Notes: generated from the letters alone by a model not told the origin. A stretch of 64,000 nucleotides of DNA from Oscillospiraceae bacterium (GCA_020054675.1 JAIHAL010000008.1:62001-126000), one strand, 5' to 3'; positions 33,296-43,320 are shown, counted from the stretch's first letter. Translations and numbers: made by a program.

Positions 33296-34948
33296 ATGAA
33301 AAAAGTTAACGCAAAGCAGCTTTCTTTGGCGCTTGCGGCAGCAGTTTCGGCAAGCGCCCTTGCCGGATGTGGCTCCGGAGGTTCTTCGTCTTCATCTTCA
33401 AGCTCTTCCGCAGCTGAAAGCACAACCGCCGCGCAAACTTCAGCCGTTGCGGGAATTGACGGATTTAAAGCATTTGACAAGCAGGTTGAAATTCAAATCC
33501 CTGTTTACGACAGAAATGTTGACGGACTTCCGCCGGTGGATGACAACTACTGGACAAAATGGGTTCAATCACAGTTTGGCGACAAGTACAACATCAAGGT
33601 TACTTATGTGGCAATTCCAAGGACAGATGAAGTGACAAAAATGAATATGCTCATTGCCGCAGGCGAATCCCCCGACATCGTGTTCCATTATGACTACCCG
33701 CAGGCAGTCGCATACGCCGACCAGGGCGCATTGCAGGAAATAGACATGGAGCAGTTCAAGCAGATTGCCCCCACTTACTACAAAAACATGGAGGATTACG
33801 GGATTCTCCAATACTGCAAGCTCAACGGCAAAGATATGTTTGTAATGGCAAGAAGACCCACCGCCTACAACTGGGTAACCCTTATCCGTCAGGACTGGAT
33901 TGACGCTGTGGGCATGGAAATGCCTAAAAACTACTCCGAATACACTGCATTGCTTGACGCTTGGATTGCAAAGGGGCTTTGCAAATATCCGCTTACGATG
34001 TCGCTTCCAACAACGGGATATGTTGCCGGAAACTATCCATTCAGGCCATTCCCGCCGAATGAAGAGGATACTGCGCTTTATTCCGACCTTTCCATTGCTT
34101 CGCTCACATGGGAGCCTACTTACAAAATGCTTAAAAGACAAAATGCTGAATACAACAAGGGATATTACAGCAAGGAATACTACCTCGACAAAGACGGCTC
34201 ACAGGCAAAGGCTGACTTCATTGCCGGAAAAGCAGGCGTTTATGCAAATTACCTTACCGCAAATTCAGATTATGTTTCCGGACTCCTCCAAAACAATCCC
34301 AACGCAAAGCTTGCAGTTTTAAGCCCGTATGCAGGGCTTGAAGACGGCCAAGTTCCGGCAGGAAGAGCATACTGGCCGTTCGGAATGATACTCGGCTTCT
34401 CGTCACAATCATCCGCGGATGAAATAAAGGCTGTTGAAATGTTTCTCGAATGGATGTCGCAAAAAGACAACCTCTTTACCCTCCAAAACGGATATGAGGG
34501 CAAAAATTACACCCTTGACAGCAACGGGCTGCCTGTTATGCAGGATTATCAGGGCGAAGAAAGAATGAACTACAACTCCAACAAGGATATGTTCTGTCTT
34601 GTAATTGAGGGCAAGGATTACGGCAGCGATGAAGCAAACCTTCAGGTGCAAAAGACAACTTATGCTCCAAAAGGCTATGAATACCTCATTGACGACAGCT
34701 ACAAGTTCTACAAAGAAACAGAAAAATATCTCACCACCGACTACCTGTTCTCAAAGAGCATAGCTTCCGTTGCAGAATACAAGGAAACTCTCCTCTCCAA
34801 GTGGCAGGAATACAGCGTTAAGCTCATCACCTGCAAGCCGGATGAATTTGATACTCTCTATAAGCAATTCAGCAAGGATTACCTTGATTCAGGCTACCAA
34901 GTAGTTCTTGATGAAAGAAAAGCCGCATACGACGCAAGCAAAAAATAA
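33296..34948 (+). CDS. lplA: Sugar-binding lipoprotein, LplA type
   Basis: 550-residue extracytoplasmic solute-binding protein. Lipoprotein signal peptide with lipobox LAGC (cysteine near residue 24) and a Gly/Ser-rich tether. The size and order (lplB-ytcP-lplA) fit large CUT1 binding proteins for oligosaccharides. KMNMLIAAGESPDIVFHYDY is the usual early motif of this class. GAGGAGGAAA precedes the ATG. A strong hairpin (GGGAATGCC/GGCATTCCC, about 34,970-34,995) lies just after it and may reduce expression of the next gene or stabilise the lplA message. Confidence 0.92.
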   Translation: MKKVNAKQLSLALAAAVSASALAGCGSGGSSSSSSSSSAAESTTAAQTSAVAGIDGFKAFDKQVEIQIPVYDRNVDGLPPVDDNYWTKWVQSQFGDKYNIKVTYVAIPRTDEVTKMNMLIAAGESPDIVFHYDYPQAVAYADQGALQEIDMEQFKQIAPTYYKNMEDYGILQYCKLNGKDMFVMARRPTAYNWVTLIRQDWIDAVGMEMPKNYSEYTALLDAWIAKGLCKYPLTMSLPTTGYVAGNYPFRPFPPNEEDTALYSDLSIASLTWEPTYKMLKRQNAEYNKGYYSKEYYLDKDGSQAKADFIAGKAGVYANYLTANSDYVSGLLQNNPNAKLAVLSPYAGLEDGQVPAGRAYWPFGMILGFSSQSSADEIKAVEMFLEWMSQKDNLFTLQNGYEGKNYTLDSNGLPVMQDYQGEERMNYNSNKDMFCLVIEGKDYGSDEANLQVQKTTYAPKGYEYLIDDSYKFYKETEKYLTTDYLFSKSIASVAEYKETLLSKWQEYSVKLITCKPDEFDTLYKQFSKDYLDSGYQVVLDERKAAYDASKK

Positions 34949-34967
34949 GAACAAAACAATAATGCCG

Positions 34968-34997
34968 ACGGGAATGCCTTGAAAAAGGCATTCCCAT
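34968..34997 (+). promoter_or_regulatory. Hairpin between lplA and the GH105 gene
   Basis: GGGAATGCCTT and AAGGCATTCCC form an 11-bp stem with a short GAAA-like loop; no T-run follows. Such intergenic hairpins after binding-protein genes often act as message stabilisers or partial terminators. Confidence 0.55.
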
Positions 34998-35022
34998 AAG
35001 GCGTTTCAGGAGGATATTTAAA

Positions 35023-36048
35023 ATGCTTAAGCTGAAAATTCATTACGACAAGGAAAAACTTTTTGAAATTATTGACAAAGTGGTAAGCCGCACAATGTCC
35101 ATGGACCTCACATGGGAATGGCCCTGCGGAGTTGGCTTTTACGGCATATGCCGGGCATACGAGGCAACCGGCAAAAAGGAATACATAGACATGCTTGCCA
35201 AATGGGTTGATGAGTACATAGAGCTTGGGATTCCGCCATTTACGGTAAACACCTGCGCTATGGGGCACACCATGATAACGCTTTATGAGGTTACCGGCGA
35301 CGAAAAATACTGGAAAATCGCCCTTGACAAGCTGGATTATTTAAGGACAAAGGCTCTCCGCTTTGGCGACGGGGTGCTTCAGCACACCGTTTCGGTCAAC
35401 AACGACTTTCCGGAGCAGGCATGGGCAGACACTCTTTTCATGGCGGCATACTTTATGCTAAGAATGGGCAAAAAGCTCGGCGACGAGGATATAATCGCCG
35501 ATGCGCTAAATCAATTCTACTGGCACATACAGTATCTGCAAAACAAATCCAGCGGACTTTTCTACCACGGCTACAACAACCTCACAAAGGACAATATGTC
35601 AGGCTTTTACTGGGCTCGCGCAAACGCATGGGCGGCATATACCATGGCACAGTCAAAGCACATAATAAACTATCTGTACCCCCTCTTTATGGAAATCGAC
35701 TCGTCCCTGCGGGACCAGCTTTCCGCAATAAAGCTTTTGCAGACTGAAAACGGGCTTTGGAGGACAATCCTTGACGACCCGGATTCGTATGAAGAAGTTT
35801 CCGCTTCTGCGGGAATTGGCGCCGCAATGATTTTAAACGAAAACATCCTGCACACCAAATACGCCCAAAAAGCGCTTGAAGGCGTGATTGCAAACATTGC
35901 CGACGACGGCAGGGTGCTGAATGTTTCGGCGGGAACAGCGGTAATGAAAACCCGTGAGGATTACCGCAGCGTTCCAAAAACATGGACGCAAGGCTGGGGG
36001 CAAGGTCTTGCGCTTGCGTTTCTTTCGGCGGCGTCATATTGCATATAA
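35023..36048 (+). CDS. GH88/GH105-family unsaturated glycuronyl hydrolase
   Basis: 341 residues, an (alpha/alpha)6 barrel enzyme with no signal peptide, so cytoplasmic. The sequence contains NNDFPEQAWADTLFMAAYFMLRMG (catalytic Asp region) and GFYWARANAWAAYTMA, which resembles the WGRGNAW-type motif of YteR/YesR. These enzymes remove the unsaturated uronic acid left by polysaccharide lyases from rhamnogalacturonan fragments. Together with the LplB/YtcP/LplA importer and YesS-like regulator it suggests import and breakdown of pectin fragments, though related enzymes act on other lyase products. GGAGGA ribosome-binding site. Confidence 0.85.
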   Translation: MLKLKIHYDKEKLFEIIDKVVSRTMSMDLTWEWPCGVGFYGICRAYEATGKKEYIDMLAKWVDEYIELGIPPFTVNTCAMGHTMITLYEVTGDEKYWKIALDKLDYLRTKALRFGDGVLQHTVSVNNDFPEQAWADTLFMAAYFMLRMGKKLGDEDIIADALNQFYWHIQYLQNKSSGLFYHGYNNLTKDNMSGFYWARANAWAAYTMAQSKHIINYLYPLFMEIDSSLRDQLSAIKLLQTENGLWRTILDDPDSYEEVSASAGIGAAMILNENILHTKYAQKALEGVIANIADDGRVLNVSAGTAVMKTREDYRSVPKTWTQGWGQGLALAFLSAASYCI

Positions 36049-36060
36049 TTTAATATTTTT

Positions 36061-36100
36061 TATACGGTTTGAAACAGCTTCAAACCGTATTTATTTTTTC
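36061..36100 (+). terminator. Terminator of the sugar operon
   Basis: ATACGGTTTGAA and TTCAAACCGTAT form a 12-bp perfect stem with a 5-nt loop, followed by TTATTTTTTC. Confidence 0.9.
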
Positions 36101-36215
36101 TTTATTATATTTATTTTTTATGTATATTTAAAAGATAAAAAAATAATTTTCATCATTTTTAGTAAAGCAAAATGTAAATTTTGATATTTAATAGTAAGAT
36201 TTGTATAAAAATCTC

Positions 36216-36244
36216 TTGACTGATTGTAGCAAGAATGATAAAAT
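36216..36244 (+). promoter_or_regulatory. Promoter of the chemoreceptor gene
   Basis: TTGACT (36216-36221), 17-bp spacer, TAAAAT (36239-36244), 65 bp before the start. It is of sigma-A type, not sigma-28. Confidence 0.7.
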
Positions 36245-36308
36245 TGTATCAAAGGTTGAACCCGCCTTTTAACTTTTTAATAATAAAAAAACAATAGGAG
36301 GTTTTGTT

Positions 36309-38075
36309 ATGAGGAACATGAAAATTTCTAAAAAACTTCTCACCGGTTTCTTTATCACGTCAGTAATTGCAACTATTATCGGTTTCGTCGGAATCTTCGG
36401 AATGTGGCAAATGCATATGTCGACAAATAAGCTGTACGAAATTCAAACAAAGCCGCTTGCGACAATGACAAGGGTAATCAACTCAATAACAGCTATGCGG
36501 GTTCAGCTTAGGGGCGCGGTAATTTATGCAGACGACAGCAAAAAGGTCGAGGAGGCTTTGGCTGAATTCAACAAACTTGATGCTGAAGTGACCGCGGCAA
36601 TCAAGGAATATGAACCGACAATAACAGGCGCATCCAGCCTTGCGCTTTTTAAGGAATCCCAAAGCCTTTACAATAATACTTTCAAGCCCGGAGCGCTTAA
36701 AGTTTTTGATGTTGCTAAAAAGGGAAATTTTGAGGATACCAGAAAGGCACTGTCGGGAATGACGGAAGCCACTGAGCAAATGATATCAAACTTTTACCAA
36801 TGCCTTGACAACCGTATTAACAATGCCGCACAAACTGCTAAAAACAATATGATTTTGTTTTATGCGCTTTCAGGAATTTTGATTGCCGTAATAATCATAG
36901 GTTTTGTTTCGTCAATTCTGCTTGGCAGATACATATCCCGGCTTATAAGCAATCCTATCAAGAAAATCGTTGACGCCGCAAATGAAATTTCGCTCGGCAA
37001 TGCGGATATACATGTTGATATTTACAGCCGCGACGAAACAGGCGAGCTTGCAGACGCCTTCAACAGAATGGCTGACGGGATAAAGCAGCAGGTGAAAGTA
37101 GTTGCCGCCGTTGCGGAAGGGGATTTGACAGTGGATGTTCCCGTGCGGTCGGATAAGGACACAATGGGCATTGCATTAAAGGAAACCTGCCAAAAGCTCA
37201 GCAAGATGTTTTCGGAAATAAGCGAAGCGGCCGACCAAGTTTCAACCGGCGCGGGACAGGTTTCAATCAGCGCCCAATCGCTTTCGCAAGGAGCAACGGA
37301 GCAGGCAAGCTCTGTGGAGGAGCTTTCCGCATCCCTGCTTAACGTTTCCGGACAGGTCAATGAAAATACCGACAGCATAGCCCTTGCCGCAAAAGCAGTA
37401 AATGAAGCTACCGAAGGCATAATAAAGAGCAGCTCCTACATGGAAAACATGCTTTCAGCAATGAATGAAATAAATAATTCATCTGCCGAGATTTCAAAAA
37501 TCATCAAGGTTATTGACGATATAGCATTCCAGACCAACATACTTGCGCTTAATGCGGCGGTTGAAGCCGCACGCGCCGGCAGCGCCGGAAAAGGCTTTGC
37601 AGTGGTTGCCGATGAAGTAAGAAACCTTGCCTCAAAATCAGCCGAGGCCGCAAAGCAGACCACAGCGCTTATTGACCATTCTATAAGAAGTGTTGACAAC
37701 GGCGCAAAAATTGCCGAAGAAACAGCGGCATCCCTTGCCGAAGCGCGTGAAAAGGCGGCGCTTGTTGCACAGACAATGGACAAGGTTTCAAAGGCATCCA
37801 TTGAACAGGCGGAAGCCATTACGCAAATAAACACAGGCGTGGAGCAAATTTCAACTGTAGTGCAGACAAATTCTGCAACGGCTGAGGAAAGCGCAGCCGC
37901 AAGCGAAGAGCTTTCCGGACAAGCCGATACATTAAAGCAGCTTATTTCCGTGTTTAAATTTAATGAAATTCATTCCGGTCCGAATCAAAACACTCCTTCC
38001 AAAATAATAAATCTTGACTTTAATGAAAATTTCCCCGCCGCATCAAATTTTGAATTCACAGGGGAAAAGTATTGA
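36309..38075 (+). CDS. Methyl-accepting chemotaxis protein
   Basis: 588 residues. N-terminal membrane segment (about 12-34), extracytoplasmic four-helix-bundle sensor (about 35-180), second membrane segment (about 183-206), HAMP domain and the cytoplasmic signalling hairpin. The signalling tip [42 protein letters not shown] is intact, and flanking Glu/Gln/Ala-rich helices hold methylation sites. It stands alone with its own promoter and terminator and would feed the che operon at 16-21 kb. Confidence 0.97.
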   Translation: MRNMKISKKLLTGFFITSVIATIIGFVGIFGMWQMHMSTNKLYEIQTKPLATMTRVINSITAMRVQLRGAVIYADDSKKVEEALAEFNKLDAEVTAAIKEYEPTITGASSLALFKESQSLYNNTFKPGALKVFDVAKKGNFEDTRKALSGMTEATEQMISNFYQCLDNRINNAAQTAKNNMILFYALSGILIAVIIIGFVSSILLGRYISRLISNPIKKIVDAANEISLGNADIHVDIYSRDETGELADAFNRMADGIKQQVKVVAAVAEGDLTVDVPVRSDKDTMGIALKETCQKLSKMFSEISEAADQVSTGAGQVSISAQSLSQGATEQASSVEELSASLLNVSGQVNENTDSIALAAKAVNEATEGIIKSSSYMENMLSAMNEINNSSAEISKIIKVIDDIAFQTNILALNAAVEAARAGSAGKGFAVVADEVRNLASKSAEAAKQTTALIDHSIRSVDNGAKIAEETAASLAEAREKAALVAQTMDKVSKASIEQAEAITQINTGVEQISTVVQTNSATAEESAAASEELSGQADTLKQLISVFKFNEIHSGPNQNTPSKIINLDFNENFPAASNFEFTGEKY

Positions 38076-38098
38076 AAACAGCTTTAAATCAATCTTAA

Positions 38099-38129
38099 AT
38101 AAATCCGTCCGTTTCGGGCGGATTTTTCT
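38099..38129 (+). terminator. Terminator after the chemoreceptor gene
   Basis: ATCCGTCCG and CGGGCGGAT form a 9-bp stem (one G-T pair), loop TTT, then TTTTTC. Confidence 0.85.
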
Positions 38130-38184
38130 TTTTGACGGGATTTTTCACGCTTTTCAGGAAAAACTACCCCCAAAGGAGGATTCT

Positions 38185-38832
38185 ATGAAATATTTTATTT
38201 TGTTTTTGGAAGGGATAACTGCGTTTATTTCGCCTTGCATGCTGCCGATGCTTCCTGTTTATCTGGGATATTTTGCAGGGCAAGAAGAAAACAGGCGCAA
38301 GACGCTTTTAAATGCAGTCGGCTTTGTCTGCGGATTTACACTGGTATTTGTCCTACTTGGAGCCTTTTCGGGAAGCCTTGGCGTATTTGTCTTTAAAAAC
38401 AAAAGGATTATCAACACTGTTTTCGGGATACTGCTTATTATTTTGGGGCTTAATTACGCCGGAATTTTAAAAATAGGTTTTTTAAATTCAATTTTTAATT
38501 ATTCTTTGGGCATTAAAAACTCAAATTTAAATTTCTTTTCAAGCCTTTTGTTTGGAATTTTATTTTCGGCGGGCTGGACGCCCTGTGTTGGGACTTTCCT
38601 CGGCTCGGCGCTTATGCTTGCGGCAAACTCCCAAACTGTTTTAAAAGGAGTTTTCATGCTTTTTGTCTTTTCAATGGGGCTTGGGATTCCGTTCATTCTT
38701 TCGGCCTTGATTATTGACAGGCTTAAAAACGCTTTTGACTTTATTAAAAGAAACTACCGCATAATAAACCTTTTTTCGGGAATTCTTCTTGCAATTCTGG
38801 GTATCCTTATGATTGCGGGACTATTCGGATAA
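38185..38832 (+). CDS. ccdA: CcdA-type thiol-disulfide carrier membrane protein
   Basis: 215 residues, six membrane segments. It has the two conserved cysteines of the CcdA/DsbD-beta fold, in FISPCMLPMLPVYLGY and SAGWTPCVGTFLG. It passes electrons from cytoplasmic thioredoxin across the membrane to extracytoplasmic thiol proteins. ATG 38185 follows AAAGGAGG; the frame also runs upstream but without a start signal. The tlpA gene follows 24 bp downstream and is its likely acceptor. Confidence 0.93.
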   Translation: MKYFILFLEGITAFISPCMLPMLPVYLGYFAGQEENRRKTLLNAVGFVCGFTLVFVLLGAFSGSLGVFVFKNKRIINTVFGILLIILGLNYAGILKIGFLNSIFNYSLGIKNSNLNFFSSLLFGILFSAGWTPCVGTFLGSALMLAANSQTVLKGVFMLFVFSMGLGIPFILSALIIDRLKNAFDFIKRNYRIINLFSGILLAILGILMIAGLFG

Positions 38833-38856
38833 TATTTTTTGAAAGGAAGGATTTTT

Positions 38857-39624
38857 ATGAAAAAAAGGACCCTTGCGGCAATAGTTATAGGCTTTATAAG
38901 CCTGCTTGGCGCATCAACGCTTATTTACAGCGCATTTACGCCGGATTCGGAAAATTACAGCGCAGATGAGAGCGGCTCCGTAAGCGCTTATTCGGAAACC
39001 ACAGTGCTTTTTGAAACCACGCCGTCCACAACAACGGCAACCTCTCCGGAAACGGTAATTGACGGGGCAACAAATAAAACCTCCCCGCAAACGACAACAA
39101 CAACGACAAAACGCATGACTACCCAAACCCCCGCAACGACCTCGACGACTCCTCCGACAACAGCCTCTGCGGCGCAAACCACAGCCAAAACCATACGCCC
39201 ATCCGGAAATGCCCCCGATTTTACCGTTTATGACGCCTCCGGAAATGCGGTAAGCCTTTCGGATTTCTTTGGCAAGCCTGTTGTTTTGAACTTCTGGGCA
39301 AGCTGGTGCGGGCCATGCCGCAACGAAATGCCTGAATTTCAGGAAATGTACGAAAAATATTCCGGCGAGGGAGTTGTTTTCCTGATGATAAACCTCACCG
39401 ACGGCGCAAAGGAAACCCAAAGCAGCGCTTCCGCATTTATAAATTCATCCGGATACACTTTCCCTGTTTATTTTGACACAAAAAACAGCGCCGCCGATGC
39501 CTATAATATCTCCTCAATCCCAACGACGTTTTTCATTTCAAAAAGCGGCGACATTGCAGGCAAAAATATAGGGCAGATTTCAAAGACGTCCCTTGAAAAC
39601 GGGATATCAAGCATAATGGGATGA
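38857..39624 (+). CDS. tlpA: TlpA-type extracytoplasmic thioredoxin with Thr-rich stalk
   Basis: 255 residues. N-terminal membrane anchor or signal ([22 protein letters not shown]), then a Thr/Ser/Pro/Gln-rich stalk of about 75 residues (roughly 45-120), then a TlpA/ResA-like thioredoxin domain with [41 protein letters not shown] (active site WCGPC) and cis-Pro in [10 protein letters not shown]. Receives electrons from CcdA and reduces or isomerises exported proteins. The Thr-rich stalk is unusual for ResA-type proteins and looks like a cell-wall spacer. Confidence 0.92.
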   Translation: MKKRTLAAIVIGFISLLGASTLIYSAFTPDSENYSADESGSVSAYSETTVLFETTPSTTTATSPETVIDGATNKTSPQTTTTTTKRMTTQTPATTSTTPPTTASAAQTTAKTIRPSGNAPDFTVYDASGNAVSLSDFFGKPVVLNFWASWCGPCRNEMPEFQEMYEKYSGEGVVFLMINLTDGAKETQSSASAFINSSGYTFPVYFDTKNSAADAYNISSIPTTFFISKSGDIAGKNIGQISKTSLENGISSIMG

Positions 39625-39633
39625 CTGATAAAC

Positions 39634-39668
39634 AAAAATCCCCGACGCATTGTCGGGGATTTTTTATT
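39634..39668. terminator. Terminator after tlpA
   Basis: AATCCCCGAC and GTCGGGGATT (39637-39662) form a 10-bp stem, then TTTTTT. The leftward ger operon ends here as well, so it may serve both. Confidence 0.9.
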
Positions 39669-39882
39669 CATAGCTTAAATGCAGCACATCGCCTATTATA
39701 AATTCAAAGAATTTTACGGGAGATGGGATTTCCACGCCAAAAACCAAGAGCATCGACATAACGAAAGCCAAGACAAAGAATACCCCGTAAACGATGATTT
39801 CCTTTATGTTCTTTTCTTTTATAAGAGCCGGCAAATCCATAAGCGCCATAAACGAAAAAACTCCAACCAAAAGCACAACCAT
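39664..39882 (-). CDS. Small two-span membrane protein, D-like subunit of germinant receptor
   Basis: 72 residues with two membrane segments (MVVLLVGVFSFMALMDL and IIVYGVFFVLAFVMSMLLVFGV). Its ATG overlaps the stop of the second B subunit as ATGA, showing translational coupling. Small two-span D subunits are known in some Bacillus germinant receptor operons; position and topology fit, sequence homology was not checked. Confidence 0.7.
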   Translation of the reverse strand: MVVLLVGVFSFMALMDLPALIKEKNIKEIIVYGVFFVLAFVMSMLLVFGVEIPSPVKFFEFIIGDVLHLSYE

Positions 39883-40991
39883 CAGACAGTCGCCTCCTTT
39901 TCTTTTCTAAATCCCCTTAAAAGGGCAATTGCAAGCGTTAATGCAGGAAGTATGATTTCCAAAAACAACGAAAGAAACGGCCCTGCGGTTCCTTCCCATG
40001 AATTTGTGTCAATTGAGGAATCAAATGATATTAATGTCAGGCAGAGTATTATTGCTCCCGCCGGGAAAACAAGGAATTTGTAGGATTTTATCTTTAAAAA
40101 CTGCTGAACCGCCCTTAAAAAGGCAAAATAAAGTATCGAAACCTTGAAAAACAAAAGCATTATAAGCACGAATGCGTAAAAAAGCTCCATTCTTGTAAAC
40201 ACGTTTGCTATGTTTATAAGCCGGAATGCCTCAAACGCCGGAGCTGTTACAAGAGAAATAAATCCGCCGAGAACCGCAATATTTCTTGTTTCAACTATCA
40301 GTATCGTTCCCGCTCCGATTAAAAATCCCCAAAAGAAGGATTTTTTAAGCTCCTTTGGCTTTTTAAGGTCCGGAAAAAGCATAAAGAACACAACAAGCTG
40401 GCTGAATGAAAGGCTTATTTGCGAATGGACTGCCTGCACATATTTTATAGGCCTTAATGAAAGCACCGGCATAAAATTTTCAAACTTCATATCCTTTCCC
40501 ATCAAGACCATGTTCATGACCATTACCAAAAGTACAATAGCAGTAAAAACAGCACTGTACCTCGTCATGGTTTCAAGTCCTCTCCTTACGGCATAAGCGC
40601 ACACTGCCAGAAAGAGAAAAAGTATTGCCGCGGCAGGAGTTTCCGGCACAAGAGAGCCGGAAATAAAATTGTCAAGTATCCTTGTGTTGAATGTTGAAAG
40701 GAAAAGGAAATGTACAATGTACAAAATCGAAACCGCTCCGCCTAAAAATCTGCCAAAAACCTTTTCGTTTATTTCAATAAGGCTTTTCCCGGGGAATAAA
40801 TCCGCAAGCTTTATATACAACCAAAATATGGGCAGATATAGAATTATTGCGGCTGCAATCACAATCCATGAATCCTGCTTTGCTATTGCGCTTATGTTCC
40901 CCATAAGAAGCACCGAGCACTGCAAAAAGCATCCCACGGTAAACATAAGCGCCAATGAAGAAACTCTTTCTTTTGCATTTTTTTTATTCAT
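39882..40991 (-). CDS. Spore germination receptor subunit B (second copy)
   Basis: 369 residues from ATG 40991, with 10 hydrophobic segments of the amino-acid/polyamine permease-like GerAB/GerKB family. Features: LPIFWLYIKLADLFPGKSLIEINEKVFGRFLGGAVSILYIVHF, a motif also seen in its neighbour. It binds germinants in the inner spore membrane. An ATG at 40997 is six bases upstream but too close to AAAGGA. Paralog of the gene directly upstream. Confidence 0.88.
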   Translation of the reverse strand: MNKKNAKERVSSLALMFTVGCFLQCSVLLMGNISAIAKQDSWIVIAAAIILYLPIFWLYIKLADLFPGKSLIEINEKVFGRFLGGAVSILYIVHFLFLSTFNTRILDNFISGSLVPETPAAAILFLFLAVCAYAVRRGLETMTRYSAVFTAIVLLVMVMNMVLMGKDMKFENFMPVLSLRPIKYVQAVHSQISLSFSQLVVFFMLFPDLKKPKELKKSFFWGFLIGAGTILIVETRNIAVLGGFISLVTAPAFEAFRLINIANVFTRMELFYAFVLIMLLFFKVSILYFAFLRAVQQFLKIKSYKFLVFPAGAIILCLTLISFDSSIDTNSWEGTAGPFLSLFLEIILPALTLAIALLRGFRKEKEATV

Positions 40992-41012
40992 AAGCATTTT
41001 CCTTTCGGGATT

Positions 41013-42119
41013 TTAAGAGCGGGGCAGGGCCGAACGTTTTTTGACAATTTTTTTTATAAAAATCGCTATAATAGTAATGATGGGCAAGACAGTATCAAAA
41101 AATGTGGAAAACATTGCCGCATAATTTTCTCCCCAAATCGCATGCTGCGCCGAAGACTCAAATGAAATAAGCGAAAAGCACAAAATAAGCACCCCAAGTG
41201 GGCATGTAAGCATTTCATAAGACTTTAAAGTAAAAACCTCGGCAATTGCTACCGAATTGCAGTACATTATTGTGCTTATCTGAAAAAAGAACATCATTAT
41301 TAAAATAACGGCATATAAAATTTCCATGCGTGTAAAAATTTTTGCGACATTTATCATTTTTATGGTTTCAAAGGTGGGATTTCCAAAAACCTTCATTGCC
41401 GCGCCCAAAATTGCAACATCACGAAGCATTATGAACACCATAATCGCCCATCCGATTAAAGTGCCTTTTATCAAGGCCTTTTTTATGTTTTTGCCGTCTT
41501 TTACATTAGGCAGATACATAAGAAGCAAAAAAGTTCCCGATGAAGGAATAACCCCTTGCGTATGAGCGGCTTTTACATATTCTTTGACGGGGTATGAAAA
41601 CATCGGCAGAAAATTTGTCAGCTTTACATCTTTAAGCAAAAGGATGCTGTTGAATAAAATTGCCCCCAACGAAACCATAAAAAACACTTCGGCATATTTG
41701 AGCAGCACCTCAGGCCCTTTTTTTGCGGCATAGCAGCAAACAGCAATAAAAAGCGCAAGAACAGCCGCCGGAGGAGTATACGGAAGTACGTTTTCAGTTA
41801 TAAATCCGCTGAGAACATTTATATTTAAAAAACCATAGGAGAAAAACAGCACAAAGTAAAGCACCCCAAAAATTCTGCCGATAAAATTCCCAAAAACCTC
41901 AATGCTTATTTCAATGATATTCTTGCCGGGAAAGTTTTTGATTAGCAACATATAAAGCCATACATGAAAAAGGTTTATAAAAATTGCAAATGCCGCGGCA
42001 AGCCAAGCCTCATGCCCAAGAACCGCGGTTGAAAACGCCGAAAGCAGGCTTGTTCCGCCGTAATAAGCAGCAATCGAAAACATGAGAGTCCTTGAATCAA
42101 TAAAACCCTTTTTATACAT
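41013..42119 (-). CDS. Spore germination receptor subunit B (first copy)
   Basis: 368 residues, polytopic, same GerKB-type family as the downstream paralog: LWLYMLLIKNFPGKNIIEISIEVFGNFIGRIFGVLYFVLFF matches the corresponding segment there. It lies directly between the C subunit gene and the second B gene. Two tandem, clearly diverged B subunits could broaden germinant recognition, since B subunits set ligand specificity in GerA-type receptors. Confidence 0.88.
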   Translation of the reverse strand: MYKKGFIDSRTLMFSIAAYYGGTSLLSAFSTAVLGHEAWLAAAFAIFINLFHVWLYMLLIKNFPGKNIIEISIEVFGNFIGRIFGVLYFVLFFSYGFLNINVLSGFITENVLPYTPPAAVLALFIAVCCYAAKKGPEVLLKYAEVFFMVSLGAILFNSILLLKDVKLTNFLPMFSYPVKEYVKAAHTQGVIPSSGTFLLLMYLPNVKDGKNIKKALIKGTLIGWAIMVFIMLRDVAILGAAMKVFGNPTFETIKMINVAKIFTRMEILYAVILIMMFFFQISTIMYCNSVAIAEVFTLKSYEMLTCPLGVLILCFSLISFESSAQHAIWGENYAAMFSTFFDTVLPIITIIAIFIKKIVKKRSALPRS

Positions 42120-42125
42120 TTATTT

Positions 42126-43301
42126 CTACTTCCCCTGCTCTTTTTCCTTTGGCTCCGGATAGTCCGGCTTTGAAAGCCTTCCCATTCCGACTATTTTTAC
42201 GTTGGCCTCCACTTCAACCTTCATGGTTTTATAAAGGCTGTCCCACTCCCCTTCAAGGGTTTTCCACGCTTTCGGATTTGTCTGGTGAATTTTTTCGCCA
42301 AACCCGAAAATATCCGTCCCAAGCTCTTGAGATTTTTTTACCACAGCCTCAATCTGCTCTTTTATTATCTTTTCCGTTTCGGACTTTACAAGTTCAAGAT
42401 TTTCCTTGCTGCCCAAGTTTTCGGCACCTGTTTGACTTGCAATAGAGCTTAGCTGCTTTATTTTTATTTTTGCGGTAATGCTTCCGTCGTCACCAAGCTC
42501 CACCTTTACATCGGAGCTTGCCTTCATTATTTCAAGTGTAACCGTTTCAGCCTTAATTTCATCAACAACTATCCCGCTCTTGACCTTGCCCATCACCCAA
42601 AGGAACGCCCTTGTCTGGTCCTTGTCAAGCTGGCCAACCATTTTATCCTCTTTAAATACAGCCCCTCCGGAAACATAGGCAACCATTTTGCCGTTTTGAT
42701 CTTTAAGCTCCACCATAGGCGCAAGCACATCCCTTGTTTTGCTTGCAAGACATCCCATAAACTCAAAAAGGTTTACCGTCGCCGTTTCGGAAGTTGCTCC
42801 CTGCGCTTCCACAAGCTGTCCTATGTCTATTGCGGGGATTTTTGAAAACTGCGGAGAGCATTTCAATATATCTGCCGCCTTGCCCTTTGCCACAAAAACA
42901 TTTACGGTAAGCCTTGATTCATGGTCCCTCATGAAAAAGTCCAAAACGTCGTGAACTCCCTGCTCCGCCATATCCTCTCCGAAAATTATAATCTGGTTAT
43001 GGGGGATATAGAGCTTTCTGCTTATTTCATGGGTAAATCCCCTGAAAATGCTCATTATGTCCTTGCCTTCTTGTGTAAGGTTTATATATGCGGAGCCCTG
43101 CGAATCTCCCGTTTTTGCCGCCGATTCCATGTTGTTTGTATCCACAAGCTGGGCGGTGACCTTTATGTTGCCAAGCTTCACGCCTTCGTCTATCCCTACG
43201 CCCATGACAATGCCGAGGGTATTAAGCTCACGCCTGTTCCAGCATCCTGTAAGGCTCATGGCCATTGCCGTTATCAAGGCAATTTTAGAAATTTTTTTCA
43301 A
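42126..43301 (-). CDS. Spore germination receptor lipoprotein subunit C
   Basis: 391 residues, GerKC/GerAC family. Lipoprotein signal peptide with lipobox LTGC (cysteine at 20) followed by WNRRELNTLGIVMGVGIDEG, the typical opening of this family. The start is TTG 43301, preceded by GGGGAGTGG. Located on the outer face of the inner spore membrane. C-terminal region includes FGFGEKIHQTNPKAWKTLEGEWDSLYKTMKVEVEANVKI, a conserved GerAC segment. Confidence 0.92.
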   Translation of the reverse strand: MKKISKIALITAMAMSLTGCWNRRELNTLGIVMGVGIDEGVKLGNIKVTAQLVDTNNMESAAKTGDSQGSAYINLTQEGKDIMSIFRGFTHEISRKLYIPHNQIIIFGEDMAEQGVHDVLDFFMRDHESRLTVNVFVAKGKAADILKCSPQFSKIPAIDIGQLVEAQGATSETATVNLFEFMGCLASKTRDVLAPMVELKDQNGKMVAYVSGGAVFKEDKMVGQLDKDQTRAFLWVMGKVKSGIVVDEIKAETVTLEIMKASSDVKVELGDDGSITAKIKIKQLSSIASQTGAENLGSKENLELVKSETEKIIKEQIEAVVKKSQELGTDIFGFGEKIHQTNPKAWKTLEGEWDSLYKTMKVEVEANVKIVGMGRLSKPDYPEPKEKEQGK

Positions 43302-43320
43302 AATTCCACTCCCCTAAAAA

